From Pseudeuparius sepicola (taxonomy: Eukaryota; Arthropoda; Insecta; Coleoptera; Anthribidae): 64,000 nt of DNA. The notes under the pieces are model-generated. The model was not told the DNA's origin and searched no databases. It saw nothing but the letters and a program-made list of their open reading frames with translations. Shown one piece after another: positions 1 through 12,292 of the stretch; position 1 is the stretch's first letter; each line of letters starts with the position of its first letter. The stretch covers positions 125,311,735-125,375,734 of the forward strand of contig OY987298.1 of NCBI GenBank assembly GCA_963920635.1, in the 5' to 3' direction. The position numbers were made by a program, and so were the translations under genes.

Positions 1-1619
1 ATGGTACCCAAATCAATCACTTTTAAATGCTTTTGTTAGCTCTGTTTATTTGACTTTCATTCAGCCTTTTTTTTTTCATTACCGCCATATTGGCAATTTT
101 TTTCTAGTATATAGTAAGTACGTAGGTAACCCAATTGTGCTCGCAGTTTCCTATCTTATATTTACTCACTATATCTCTCCATCTATATCTACCTCTATTC
201 AGGATGTTCCCATTCCCCATCTGGCAAATTTCCTACCTAATCTAGTTTTGATCGCTTCGGAGGTAAATCTAGGAGCATATTAACGGAAGTGTATCGAACT
301 TAACCGGGTAGATCGTATCTCGGTTACGGTTATGGTATTCTAATGTATGGAATTGCCCAGAGAGGGCCGCGTGCCGGCCAATAGGGCTCATTAAAGTGAT
401 GTTAAATATTAATTATTAATTGCTCTTCCACAATAGACGGTTAATTATCCCTAATTGGTTTTAACAAATTTGCATTCAATGCAATTTATCTGCAGATGGA
501 AAACTAAAATATTAATATTAGACAAGGTATAGCATTTCTAAAGTCACTTGAAACAGCATAAAAAACTCTCATTGGTGTCACAAAAGGCGTCACGCAGTTT
601 TCAAAAATATACATATTCTACAAGCAACATAATATGTAAAGTTTTTTCAAACACAACGCAAAGGTTAATGCACCATATAATATTGTCAAAAAGTCTCTAA
701 AAAGCCATATCGGTTATAACTATTTACGCAAGTTTATTCTAAGTTGCACAAGTGGCCAGCCGTCGAACAGTGTAACCCATGCTAGTATTGGTGATATTAT
801 ATTAGGCGAGCATGCAGTCACTTCTTTTACTACAATACCTATCTATATCTTCTCTGTCTCCTTATTCTCTTTTTACCACTAATACCAGGTGCGGTTTAAT
901 ATGGTTAAAAAGTGTTTTGTCTCGTATTTTATTGCCGAGGCGCCCCTTCTCGAGCTACCCTGGTAAAATGAACTCACTTGGAACACCTATACGGGGCGCG
1001 ATCTCTTTCATAGCATTTACCACGCTCTGATATTGGTAAAAATATCAGATTTATCAGCAGAAAACACTCGTACAAAATTCAAAGGTTTTATGCTGTTCCA
1101 AGTAACTTCATTTAAGTAAATCATATGTGTACGAAAAATAAATCATTTTAATAAAGCAATATCTTTTTGGCATTTTGATTGACCATTATCAATCAAAAAT
1201 TTTTCTTGATTTTTCAAGTAAGATCTCGGGAGCTTTGTGCGAAATTTTATCAGAAAATAAAGGTATACCAATTTGTACGAGTGATCTTGCTTAAAGGCGA
1301 AATAGCGGGTGCGAGTAAATTTATACGGAAAATTTTCCGTCACATGTACTTAGTTTTTGTTGTAAATATTTCGCGAATAACATTCCTTTATTAATTTTTT
1401 GTATATTTATAACTTCAAATGGATTCATTTGGAACTAGATTACTGCTTTGAATAGTCACGGAAGTGACAGCTTAGACTGGGGCGTCTCAATAAACAAAAG
1501 CATGTTTTTTTTTCACTTTTTTAACCTTGGTATATTTTCTGAATGTGTGTCATAAATCAAAACAGAGGTCTAATTTAAACAGTTTATCAATGTGTAAATT
1601 ATATAAATTCATTTATACA
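1..1619. other. No gene recognised
   Basis: This stretch is AT-rich and I see no convincing coding region. The open frame at 812-1030 (72 codons) has no motif I recognise. A weak inverted match joins 546-563 to about 1087-1107 (a run like cttgaaacagcata), which hints at another old foldback element, but the arms decay quickly. Confidence 0.4.
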
Positions 1620-1632
1620 ATGTGTCTCGGAT

Positions 1633-2124
1633 AAGAATGAACAGCATGGGGATCTTGCAAACGGTGAGAGATAGAACAACGGTTAAATGGGGGAAAAAGT
1701 TGCGCAATTTTGAAGTCAATAAAATGGTTCTAACAGATTTCTAATATCTTTTTTAGTTTTGAGTTACTTTGAAAAAAGTGAAAGTTGTTATCACAGATAG
1801 GAAAAAAGAAAAACACTTTCTTGTGGCACTTTTTAACGGGCTTAAGATGGCGTTTTTAGATTTGTTTCTCAAAAACGAGATGTTGTAGAACAAATCTAAA
1901 AACGCCATCTTAAAGCCCGTTAAAAAGTGCCAAACAACTTCAGAAAAAATAAAATCGAAAACGCAAAATTTCACTTTTTTCAACATCTTAAGTCAAAAAC
2001 GAAAAAATATATTAGAAAACTGTTTGTATTTTATTGACCTCAAAATTCCGTAATTTTTTCCACATTTAACTGTTGTTCTATCTCTCACCGTTTGCAAGAT
2101 CCCCATGCTGTTCATTCTTCATTC
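1633..2124. repeat. Foldback (hairpin) element of about 490 bp
   Basis: The left end (gaatgaacagcatgggg onward) is matched in reverse complement at the right end (about 2096-2124). The two arms pair with interruptions to a centre near 1875. The inner part, about 1828-1930, is almost perfect: it reads ggcactttttaacgggc on the left and its reverse complement on the right. No protein is encoded. It looks like a non-autonomous hairpin transposon of the MITE or foldback kind. I could not define a clean target duplication. Confidence 0.75.
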
Positions 2125-2324
2125 AAGCAACGAAGTTATAAATTCCCTTGTAACTTTTCGCTTTGCGATAATTCCCAAGAGCATATATAATTTAACACTA
2201 GCAAGGCCATAATAATATATGAGAAAGGAGTTACTTTATTGGACACAAGCTTTACCGTGTGTCCGGTAAGCCGGTAAGTATGAGGCAATCTCGCGGGATC
2301 AGGTAGGGGACATCAAAATTATTT

Positions 2325-3292
2325 CGTTTGAGCTACGGGTCAAATAACAATAGATACCGAGATACAGTGCGTTGTAGTTCTTTGTTTGAAATTGAGTTAT
2401 GGCAATATCTCCCAAAATAATAAATTTGCAGAGTTAAGCAGATTTGGTACTGTTTTGTTTTTGGGAATGGAGAATGAGCTGAAAGTGTCAATATACGTGT
2501 TTCATGGAGGGCGTCACTTGCGCTATTTTTAGATCGTGCTTTTACTCGTAACTTTTTGAGGTTATCTTTTTGGTCTTGTAGGTCCCTCATTTTAGTGCAA
2601 CTTTTCATTTGGCGGCAAAAGTATACTCTTGTTTCATAAGGATAACATCAACCATTTGCTTTGAAGTTGGCAAAACGTGCTCCAAAATACCTGTTAACTA
2701 CAACATTCGAAAAATAAAATTTTCAACTACCTCTTTTACATGTTACAGATCACCTGTACCATTTAAAGTGAGAAAAAAATCCCTTTACACAATGTACCAA
2801 AAATTATTCACTTTCAAAATGGAAATGATTGCATTTGAAAAAATATGGACAGTAGATCTGTAACATTTTTGAAAACTGTATATGTATATAGGAGAAAATT
2901 TTATGTTTCCAATATTGGAGTTAACAGGTGCTTTGGGTCACGTTTTGCTAATTTCGACGCAAACGGTTGATTTTATTGTTATGAAACTAGTATACACTTT
3001 TGTTTGAAAGAAGCACTAAAATGATGAACTGCAAGACCAAAGAGATAACCTCAAAAAAGTGACGAGTGACTAGTGAAAGCACTATCAAAAAATAGCGCAA
3101 GAGGCGCCCTCTGTGAGATACGTAGAAATTTACACTTTCAGCTTATTCTCCATCCCCAAAAACACAGCAGTACCAAATTACAGTTAAGCAGCTTTATTAT
3201 TTCGGGAGATATTGCCATAATTCAATTTAAAAAAAAAAGAACTACAACGCACTGTATCTCAGTAACTACTGAGATTTGACCCGAAAGCAAAC
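2325..3292. repeat. Foldback element of about 970 bp, long arms
   Basis: The left arm starts near the run tttgagctacgggtcaaa, and its reverse complement closes the element near 3275-3292. A shared inner block (cagtgcgttgtagttctt and its complement) is also visible. The arms are about 400 bp with many mismatches, so the copy is old. A one-armed relative sits at 27402-27790. The open frames inside (2333-2608, 2609-2863) are the arms read through, not genes. Confidence 0.75.
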
Positions 3293-4202
3293 AACAAATT
3301 AATAGATGTAGACTATTCGTTATTTAACAAAGTGAAAATCAGCAATTTCATTTTATTTCCCCCAAAAAGTGCGTACTAGTTGGTTGTTGCCAAGGTGACT
3401 CTGATATATAAACCACTTCCAGAATACATTATTTTAGATAAGTTGGAAGAAAAGCTAGTTTTTTGGATATTCCCAACTAAATGAAAAGATTTGGAAATTA
3501 TTTAAACTGTTTGGATAAACCCGCATTTCCATTTGCAATAAATTAGGACGTCTCCATATTAAATTGATGCGTTATTTGTTTAAATTGCAAATAACCTATT
3601 TGCATTTTTGTCGCTAATTTTAATATGGAATGGACCAAGTGAAAGCAGCTATTATGGCCTGCCGCAATTAATGATTAAATTGCGTAATTATTGTTCCACA
3701 AAAGTGTAATATATTTACAATATTGTGGATAGTTTCATGCGAAATCAAATTAATTGGCAGATTGTATTTAATTACTGAACTGTCATTTGTAAATTAATTA
3801 TACGTAGTAATTAATTTTATGTCAACTAAAATAGGAACATCTGAATTATTGGGTCTTGGCGATTCTGTCAAAGGGCTGCGGGAGAGGACCTTTTAAAATT
3901 TTCTTTTTCCAATACTTTGCCGTATCTCACATAGACCAGCTAAAAAATCAAGAGGATATCTTTGAGCTCCAGGTGGTGGAAACACAATAAGCGCCAAAAT
4001 GTGTCCCCCTTCGGAGCCTAGAAAGAAGTACGTAAGGCGGTTATGTCTATTTGGGAAATCTGAGAGGGATTTTTAGGATATTTATAACGATGAATGTTAC
4101 GATTGGGGATGTATCAATTGGCACGTGTCATGGTTCTGAGGACTTTGTTGTGTATAATGTGGTACGTGTTTCCAAGCATATGATATGGTAAAGGCAAATG
4201 AC
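3293..4202. other. No gene recognised
   Basis: AT-rich intergenic sequence with short local inverted matches only. No coding frame with recognisable motifs was found on either strand. Confidence 0.35.
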
Positions 4203-4440
4203 TGATATCATAAGACAAAGCTACACTTAGACTGTCATAACCATTTCGTTGAAATTTTCGGAAAGTACACCAAATATTTTGCATAACATTTAAATTTTAT
4301 ATAAAAACCAATAACTAAATTAAAATACCTATACCTCAACTTACTATTCATCTGTTTTAGTTTCTTTTGGTTCGTGAAAGTTGGTGTGCCAGGATTTTTT
4401 GCGGATGGTTTTAACAATTCTTCTTACTATTTACCTATGT
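4203..4440. repeat. Interspersed repeat, uninterrupted copy
   Basis: The segment from acaaagctacacttagac to the run gttggtgtgccaggatttttt is also found at 27820-29330, where it is split by a 1.25-kb TA-target element. This copy therefore serves as the empty site: the insertion point corresponds to the TA near 4337, just before cctcaactta. The repeat itself is unclassified and non-coding. Confidence 0.7.
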
Positions 4441-4468
4441 CTCCTTCAATTTATGCTGATGTAGGTAC

Positions 4469-5951
4469 CAGTGGCGTGCCCATGGGGGGGGGGGGTTTCG
4501 GGGGTTCAAACCCCCCCCAAGCAGGTTAAATTTTCAAACGAAAAGTGAAGAAAAAATGGAAAACAAAAGAAAAACCGAAAAACTACTCTACTAAACTACT
4601 CTATTAAACAAAAATGTTATCTTTTATGAGTTAAAACAAATGCACACTTTGTAGTCTAAAAACGGATATTCGGATAATGATAATAATTGCACTGTACAGT
4701 TCTCCTTCTGCGGCGTAGCTACAGGGGTAGGGGTACAGAATACAGATGATCAAATACATCTGTACCGTCAAATGGGACGAATCGGGACGCTGCGCTGGGG
4801 TCAATCGGGACTCGGGGCAAACAGGTTTTCGGGAAAATAACTCGCCGCGGTGTCGCGAGGCTAATCCCATATAGCAAAATTACATTGGCGGAATATTCTG
4901 ATAATATTTTTTCAGAGAACATGCATATTGTAGGAATATTCATAAAAACTGTAGAAACATTATCTGAACATTCAGGTGTTTGCCTTTTGAAGGTACGTAC
5001 TATTTCACGTATTGTAAATATCCAGAAATATTCATTGAAGATTAATTTGAAACTTCAGAAGCAATTTTGTATGTTCTATGTATATCCGTTTAACATTCAC
5101 GTGTAAATTATAAGATAAAAAAAACGCTAACACCGGGTGCAGGGTTCGAACCTACGATCATCGATTTATAAGTTCAACGCTTTGACCAACTGAGCCATCG
5201 ACGTACTTTGAAATACTAGCTAAAAATAGTGTAAGCTAGAATCTCGGTGACGTCATGATATTCCAGTTATCGCCACTCGTGAACATTGATAAGATAAGTA
5301 TATCGTGAGTGTCTTATATATAACCATTTGTGAACATTCATAAGATATTTGCTGTATGAATATACTATTTAACATGTTCCAGCAATATTCCAAAATTGCA
5401 CATTAATAAGGTGAACGTGCCTGTAATGTACTTAAGTTAAATGTTCAATTTGTAAATATTTATAAGAACCACTAAGTTAGGAATATGTTACACAAGATAT
5501 TGTGGAAATATACATCATTTGGACATTCATCTAATATATTTGTATCTGCGCTTAACCAATATCTTGGTTATATTATGCACTTACTGAACATATTTCGTAA
5601 AATATTGTAACAATGTTTTATAAATATGGGGGAATATTTTTTGCACATTAGGAACTTATTTTGTATATTCAAAAAATATTAGATGCTATGTGGGATGTTT
5701 TCAGGTCGGATAGTAGTCGGAACTCTTAGTCCAATTCCAAAAAACGAAAACTTGATTTTGGATTGTAGGTTTATTAAAATCAGTTTTGTTCCTTTTTAAA
5801 AATAGTTTTTTTTTAGTTTTTAGTATATTTTTTAACTACCAGTCTTAGATTTTTCTCCCCCCCCTCCCATTCTCCCTCCCCTAAACCTCCATTCGCTTAA
5901 CCCCCGAACCCCCGAACCCCCCCCCAGATACAATTTCTGGGCACGCCACTG
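4469..5951. mobile_element. Non-autonomous hAT-like element (copy 1)
   Basis: The ends are cagtggcgtgccca and its complement tgggcacgccactg. They are flanked by 8-bp near-identical repeats gtaggtac (4461-4468) and gtaggttc (5952-5959), the target size expected for hAT transposons. Long G and C runs lie just inside both ends. No transposase is encoded, so it would depend on a partner. Its right end resembles that of the element at 54598-56180, suggesting one family. A tRNA-like segment lies inside on the minus strand. The right part was later duplicated in tandem (5188-9620). Confidence 0.75.
5134..5206 (-). tRNA. tRNA-like sequence (tRNA-derived, probably not functional)
   Basis: On the minus strand an A-box-like run tggctcagttgg (5186-5197) and a B-box run ggttcgaaccc (5142-5152) are spaced as in a tRNA. 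The T arm is a clean 5-bp stem (gtagg/cctgc) around ttcgaac. The anticodon loop region reads ..acttataaa.., suggesting an isoleucine-type TAT anticodon, but the anticodon stem is imperfect and the acceptor stem does not pair well. It is therefore better read as a tRNA-derived piece, such as a SINE head or internal promoter, inside the hAT-like element than as a working tRNA gene. Confidence 0.5.
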
Positions 5952-8900
5952 GTAGGTTCCTGTAGCAGAACCTCCTTGAGATAATTTTTTTATCAAGCTT
6001 GGAAAAGAGTGCTTTGAAAACAATCATATAGCTTCCTGCATCTGGAGATCTCAGAAGGTATATATGTGACAAAGCTAAATTCTTGGACTCCAGAGGGAAA
6101 GTGGACGACTTTGGTGTTCTTCACTTGGATAGGAGGAAGAGGATGCGCGTGACTGACTCAACCTTTTGAATACCTTGTTGAGAGTTGCAACGAGAACTAA
6201 TTGTTGGCAGTTTCCGGACAACACAGTGCAGGATACCACCCGTATTTAACTTTCCCATAAGCACACATCGAACCTCTGCCCGCAAACACCCTGTCGCGAT
6301 TCGGGTCATATATCAAACGGGGTAACCTCCGCGTGGACGGAACAAGGGGACTTGTCCGGCGCTCCCGGGGGCGCATCATCACTCTTGCGACCTTTTGACG
6401 GGGGGGATATTCGTATCGGGCGCGTCGATTCCCGCCGAAACAAGGAGCGTCCGCAACGCCGACAACTTCATCCCGACGGGGTGAGTGATGGAGGATGCCC
6501 GCGGCTGTTCGGTACCAGGACCAGGAATGTAACGATTGGCGCCGGGAAAGGGGATGGTCATTGGCATCAATAGGAAGGGTGGCGGAAGTGATCTTGAGAG
6601 GTGTGCAAGCGCTATTGAAGGAACTGGAGTCAAGTCCGCTTGTAGTGTTGCAAAATTCAATCTCCGAACTTTGTGTTCTCTGAGCCATCGACGTACTTGG
6701 AAATATTAGCTAAAATAGTGTAGCTAGAATCTCGGTGACGTCATGATATTCCAGTTATCGCCACTCGTGAACATTGATAAGATAAGTATATCGCGAATGT
6801 CTTATATACAACCATTTGTGAACATTCGTAAGATATTTTCTGTATGAATATACTACTTAACATGTTCCAGCAATATTCCAAAATTGCACATTATTAAGGT
6901 GAACGTGCCTGTAATGTACTTAAGTTAAAGTAAATATTTATAAGAACCACTAAGTTAGGAATATGTTACACAAGATATTGTGGAAATATACATCATTTGG
7001 ACATTCATCTAATACATTTGTATCTGCGCTTAACAAATATCTTGGTTATATTATGCACTTACAGAGCATATTACGTAAAATATTGTAACAATGTTCTATA
7101 AATATGGGGGAATATTTTTTGCACATTAGGAACTTATTTTGTATATTCAAAAAATATTAGATGCTATATGGGATGTTTTCAGGTCGGATAGTAGTCGGAA
7201 CTCTTAGTCCAAGTCCAAATCCAAATAACGAAAACTTGATTTTGGATTGTAGGTTTATTAAAATCAGTTTTGTTCCTTTTTAAGAATAGTTTTTTTTTTA
7301 ATTTTTAGTATATTTTTTAACTATCAGTCTTAGATTTTTCTCCCCCCCCCCTCCCATTCTCCCTCCCCTATCGCTTAACCCCCGAACCCCCCCCCCCAGA
7401 TACAATTTCTGGGCACGCCACTGGTAGGTTCCTGTAGCAGAACCTCCTTGAGATAATTTTTTTATCAAGCTTGGAAAAGAGTGCTTTGAAAACAATCATA
7501 TAGCTTCCTGCATCTGGAGATCTCAGAAGGTATATATGTGGCAAAGCTAAATTGGACTCCAGAGGGAAAGTAGACGACTTTGGTGTTCTTCACTTGGATA
7601 GGAGGAAGAGGATGCGCGTGACTGACTCAACCTTTTGAATACCTTGTTGAGAGTTGCAACGAGAACTAATTGTTGGCAGTTTCCGGACAACACAGTGCAG
7701 GATACCACCCGTATTTAACTTTCCCATAAGCACACATCGAACCTCTGCCCGCAAACACCCTGTCGCTATACGGGTCATATATCAAACGGGGTAACCTCCG
7801 CGTGGACGGAACAAGGGGACTTGTCCGGCGCTCCCGGGGGCGCATCATCACTCTTGCGACCTTTTGACGGGGGGGATATTCGTATCGGGCGCGTCGATTC
7901 CCGCCGAAACAAGGAGCGTCCGCAACGCCGACAACTTCATCCCGACGGGGTGAGTGATGGAGGATGCCCGCGGCTGTTCGGTACCAGGACCAGGAATGTA
8001 ACGATTGGCGCCGGGAAAGGGGATGGTCATTGGCATCAATAGGAAGGGTGGCGGAAGTGATCTTGAGAGGTGTGCAAGCGCTATTGAAGGAACTGGAGTC
8101 AAGTCCGCTTGTAGTGTTGCAAAATTCAATCTCCGAACTTTGTGTTCTCTGAGCCATCGACGTACTTGGAAATATTAGCTAAAATAGTGTAGCTAGAATC
8201 TCGGTGACGTCATGATATTCCAGTTATCGCCACTCGTGAACATTGATAAGATAAGTATATCGCGAATGTCTTATATACAACCATTTGTGAACATTCGTAA
8301 GATATTTTCTGTATGAATATACTACTTAACATGTTCCAGCAATATTCCAAAATTGCACATTATTAAGGTGAACGTGCCTGTAATGTACTTAAGTTAAAGT
8401 AAATATTTATAAGAACCACTAAGTTAGGAATATGTTACACAAGATATTGTGGAAATATACATCATTTGGACATTCATCTAATACATTTGTATCTGCGCTT
8501 AACAAATATCTTGGTTATATTATGCACTTACAGAGCATATTACGTAAAATATTGTAACAATGTTCTATAAATATGGGGGAATATTTTTTGCACATTAGGA
8601 ACTTATTTTGTATATTCAAAAAATATTAGATGCTATATGGGATGTTTTCAGGTCGGATAGTAGTCGGAACTCTTAGTCCAAGTCCAAATCCAAATAACGA
8701 AAACTTGATTTTGGATTGTAGGTTTATTAAAATCAGTTTTGTTCCTTTTTAAGAATAGTTTTTTTTTTAATTTTTAGTATATTTTTTAACTATCAGTCTT
8801 AGATTTTTCTCCCCCCCCCCCTCCCATTCTCCCTCCCCTATCGCTTAACCCCCGAACCCCCCCCCCCAGATACAATTTCTGGGCACGCCACTGGTAGGTT

Positions 8901-9620
8901 CCTGTAGCAGAACCTCCTTGAGATAATTTTTTTATCAAGCTTGGAAAAGAGTGCTTTGAAAACAATCATATAGCTTCCTGCATCTGGAGATCTCAGAAGG
9001 TATATATGTGGCAAAGCTAAATTGGACTCCAGAGGGAAAGTAGACGACTTTGGTGTTCTTCACTTGGATAGGAGGAAGAGGATGCGCGTGACTGACTCAA
9101 CCTTTTGAATACCTTGTTGAGAGTTGCAACGAGAACTAATTGTTGGCAGTTTCCGGACAACACAGTGCAGGATACCACCCGTATTTAACTTTCCCATAAG
9201 CACACATCGAACCTCTGCCCGCAAACACCCTGTCGCTATACGGGTCATATATCAAACGGGGTAACCTCCGCGTGGACGGAACAAGGGGACTTGTCCGGCG
9301 CTCCCGGGGGCGCATCATCACTCTTGCGACCTTTTGACGGGGGGGATATTCGTATCGGGCGCGTCGATTCCCGCCGAAACAAGGAGCGTCCGCAACGCCG
9401 ACAACTTCATCCCGACGGGGTGAGTGATGGAGGATGCCCGCGGCTGTTCGGTACCAGGACCAGGAATGTAACGATTGGCGCCGGGAAAGGGGATGGTCAT
9501 TGGCATCAATAGGAAGGGTGGCGGAAGTGATCTTGAGAGGTGTGCAAGCGCTATTGAAGGAACTGGAGTCAAGTCCGCTTGTAGTGTTGCAAAATTCAAT
9601 CTCCGAACTTTGTGTTCTCT
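5188..9620. repeat. Tandem triplication, unit about 1469 bp
   Basis: Three head-to-tail copies are seen: about 5188-6681, 6682-8150 and 8151-9620. Each begins in gagccatcgacgtac, inside the tRNA-like A box of the hAT-like element, and ends at ccgaactttgtgttctct. Copies 2 and 3 are nearly identical to each other, differing mostly in C-run length; copy 1 differs a little more. The unit joins the right half of the hAT-like element to about 700 bp of GC-richer flanking DNA. Only the last copy continues into unique sequence (gggtataagcg). The 163-residue minus-strand frames at 6197-6688 and 7666-8157 are repeats of one non-homologous frame and are not offered as genes. Confidence 0.9.
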
Positions 9621-9903
9621 GGGTATAAGCGATGGTTTTTTGGCCGGTTGCGCAGCGAACGTTTCCATCAGATTTTCTCCGGCACCTTTTTCAAGACTTA
9701 GGGAGATATTTTCATTGGGTGGAGGTCTTAAATAAAAAAAAATCCCGTGTTTCAAATTTGACACATTTGGGTATTTTTTTTTTAAATTCGCTAAATACAC
9801 ACACCTGCATATTTAAGCAACGTAGATAAATTGTTTGAAAGTAAAGATATTTTGTTATTTGTTTTATGTGTTACCTATACCAGGGAAAATAGAATTTGAC
9901 ATA

Positions 9904-10690
9904 GACAAAAATATTAACTGCAATTTTGTTTTACCATATCAAAGTTATAAGTAAATACGTTGGTAGAAACCGAAAATTAAATATTTTGAAAAAAACGGAA
10001 CCTTGAGTTACCTCAAAAAACACCTATTTTTCGTTAGAAATTTCGAGCAAAAATGTTAACTGGATTTTTTTAGACTCTTTAGGTAAAAAACTTCCCTTGC
10101 TAACATATATTAAGAAATTAAACATTTTAAGAATATGGAAGTAACTTGACAAAGAGAGATAAAAATCGGATAATTTTCTATTTCGGCTAAAGGCAAAAAT
10201 ATTAACTACGTTTTTATTGCAGATGATCATTCCCTTTTACAAATAGAATGTAACTTATACAAAATTAAACATTTATCTCAGCCGCATGTACGTCAGCTGT
10301 CACTTCTCATTGGCATATAGAATAGGCAAAAATATTAACTGTTTTTTGTTTGTTTAACTTTTTACAATATAACTATATTGAATCATATATAGCGAAATTA
10401 AACACTTATTTACGGTGCATATAGGTCAACTGTCACTTGTCATTTCTTTAGGAAAAGCAAAAATACTAACTGTTTTTTTTGTTTAACTTTTTACAATATA
10501 ACTATATTAAATCACATAATAGCGAAATTAAACATTTATTTAGGGAGTATGTAGGTCAACTGTCATTTGTCATTTGTATAGGTAGAGCAAAAATATTACT
10601 TAACTATTTTTAAACTTTTTACAATATACCTAACTGCATTGAATCATACAGGGCACATTATTTACGGTGCATATACATATATTACCTCAC
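9904..10690. repeat. Decayed tandem (satellite-like) array, about six units
   Basis: The run gcaaaaatattaact or a close variant recurs at about 9905, 10047, 10193, 10326, 10447 and 10587, a period of roughly 120-146 bp. The units also share tttaactttttacaatataac, a stretch like tagcgaaattaaacatttattta, and gtcaactgtcacttgtcat. Units 4 to 6 are the most alike. The array is AT-rich and non-coding. Confidence 0.75.
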
Positions 10691-11492
10691 TACGTCAAAA
10701 ATACTTCCGTTACCAATTTTTGTTTAATTAAAAATTTTTTTAACAAGACTTAGTATCCACTTACAAAGTTTAACAAAAATCAGCCAGTTAATAATTTTGC
10801 TCTCAAAGACAGCTTCATATTTATATTATATTATATCAAATTCATATATAAATTATTTATATTATATTATAAATAATAAAAACGTAGTTAATATTTTTTG
10901 CCCAACAAAATATTACGCAAAATGTCATTTTTACATCATTCGGATACTTGCGCAAACGTAATCTGTTTAATTTATCAATCTCAACTTTATATACCTTATA
11001 TACTTAGTAATAAATGCAGCTTAAAATTCGCAGTTAATATTTATGCTGCCTTTATCACAACAAGAAAATGTATTTTTCTAAAAAACGCCCACTCGCTTAT
11101 GTTTATTTTGTGTTCATATATTAGGTACCAATATTTTGTGGTGGCATTATAAAAGTGCGGTTATGAATTTTGTCTAGGTTTCGTTATTTTTTACCGTAAT
11201 TTCCCTGGCCTACTAGGTCTAGAGAGCCATGCATTTGTCACTATATTTTTAGAGTTTATTTTGCATTTTTTTTTTACCACGTTAGTTAATATCAAAATCA
11301 AAGTGAATTCATAGACATCTGTTAATTACCTACTGCGTAAGGTATCTATATGTTTGTGATTCGCAGTTTCTCGGCATTGAAGTTCTTTGCTTTTTCATAA
11401 GCAATTCTTTAAATTTGGTTTGATTTTGTTTATTATTGTCTACAAGACTGCGCAACAGTCTCAATATGGGCGATATGGCACCGACTAATGAC
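10691..11492. other. No gene recognised
   Basis: Very AT-rich sequence, including a run built of ttatatta and its complement near 10815-10880. The 84-codon frame at 10898-11152 shows no motif I know. Nothing supports a gene. Confidence 0.35.
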
Positions 11493-12292
11493 TAATATCG
11501 CTAGGGCTGTAGCTCAGAGAATTATCCAAGTTATTTCTCTGAGGGCTGTAGCAATGACCGAAAATGGTAGATATTACAGTGATCTTGCTGAAATGTTTCG
11601 TAAATCATAATTGACGATCTATCGCAATGTTGCAACTAGAGACTATTTAAGAACACGCTGCCAAATCAAAAAGTGGTCAACTTTGACAACTCCGGCTTGA
11701 GATGGCCGATTTATAGTGTTGCAAATACCTACTCAGAAATAGGCGTCGAACGTCCATTCAAACAAGAAACGAGCTGAAAGAAGTTCGTGGAACAAGAGTA
11801 AGTGAGCTTACAATTAGAAGAAGACTGGAAGAAGTGTGAAGGCGTAAAGGTCAAAAAAGCCCAAAACTTCAGAGACATCATCGAGTACCACAAACTTTTG
11901 CCTAAGAACATCAAATTTGGAATGATGATCAGTAGGGCCTCAGGTTTTGTTCACGGGTGCTAGAAGTTTCTGCGTAAATTCGATTGATGGAAAAGAAATA
12001 TTTTATCGATGTCCCGGAGAACAAAGTGAACACTTTAATTTTACTGCTACAGTCTCTTTCGGCGGAGGCTTAAATATGTTTAGGGGCACGCACAGAATTG
12101 GTAGTAGTGGAAGGCGGTGCTTTAACTGCAGATGAGTCTAAGAGACATTCTGCAAGACCATTTGGTACCTGGCCCCCACATAACGGAGCCAATTTCCTCT
12201 TAATTGAAGACAATATTCAAAACGTAGGACAAGTTTAGTGAGAGCTGTTCTATTTGAAATATGGAAGAATTTGCCGTTCCTCTAAATTTGCC
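11493..12292 (+). pseudogene. Decayed Tc1-like transposase
   Basis: Several frames in order give pieces that fit a Tc1-type transposase. A helix-turn-helix-like start (ending SDLAEMFRKS) is followed by TRNELKEVRGTRVSELTIRR (about 11761-11822). Next come SIDGKEIFYRCPGEQSEH, a glycine-rich block SFGGG, and the block RTELVVVEGGALTADE before a run resembling RDILQDH. The pieces are split by several stops and frame changes, so no protein can be made. Typical Tc1 transposases are about 340 residues, and this fossil covers roughly 260. Terminal inverted repeats were not identified. Confidence 0.75.

Noticed and set aside
5134..5206. Working tRNA-Ile gene
   Set aside because: T arm and both boxes are good, but the acceptor stem and anticodon stem do not pair, and it lies inside a transposon.
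6197..6688. 163-residue minus-strand frame repeated at 7666-8157 (and in part at 9136-9800) as a possible gene
   Set aside because: It is repeated only because the DNA is triplicated, has no motif I recognise, overlaps other open frames on both strands in a GC-richer patch, and is cut short by the duplication joint.
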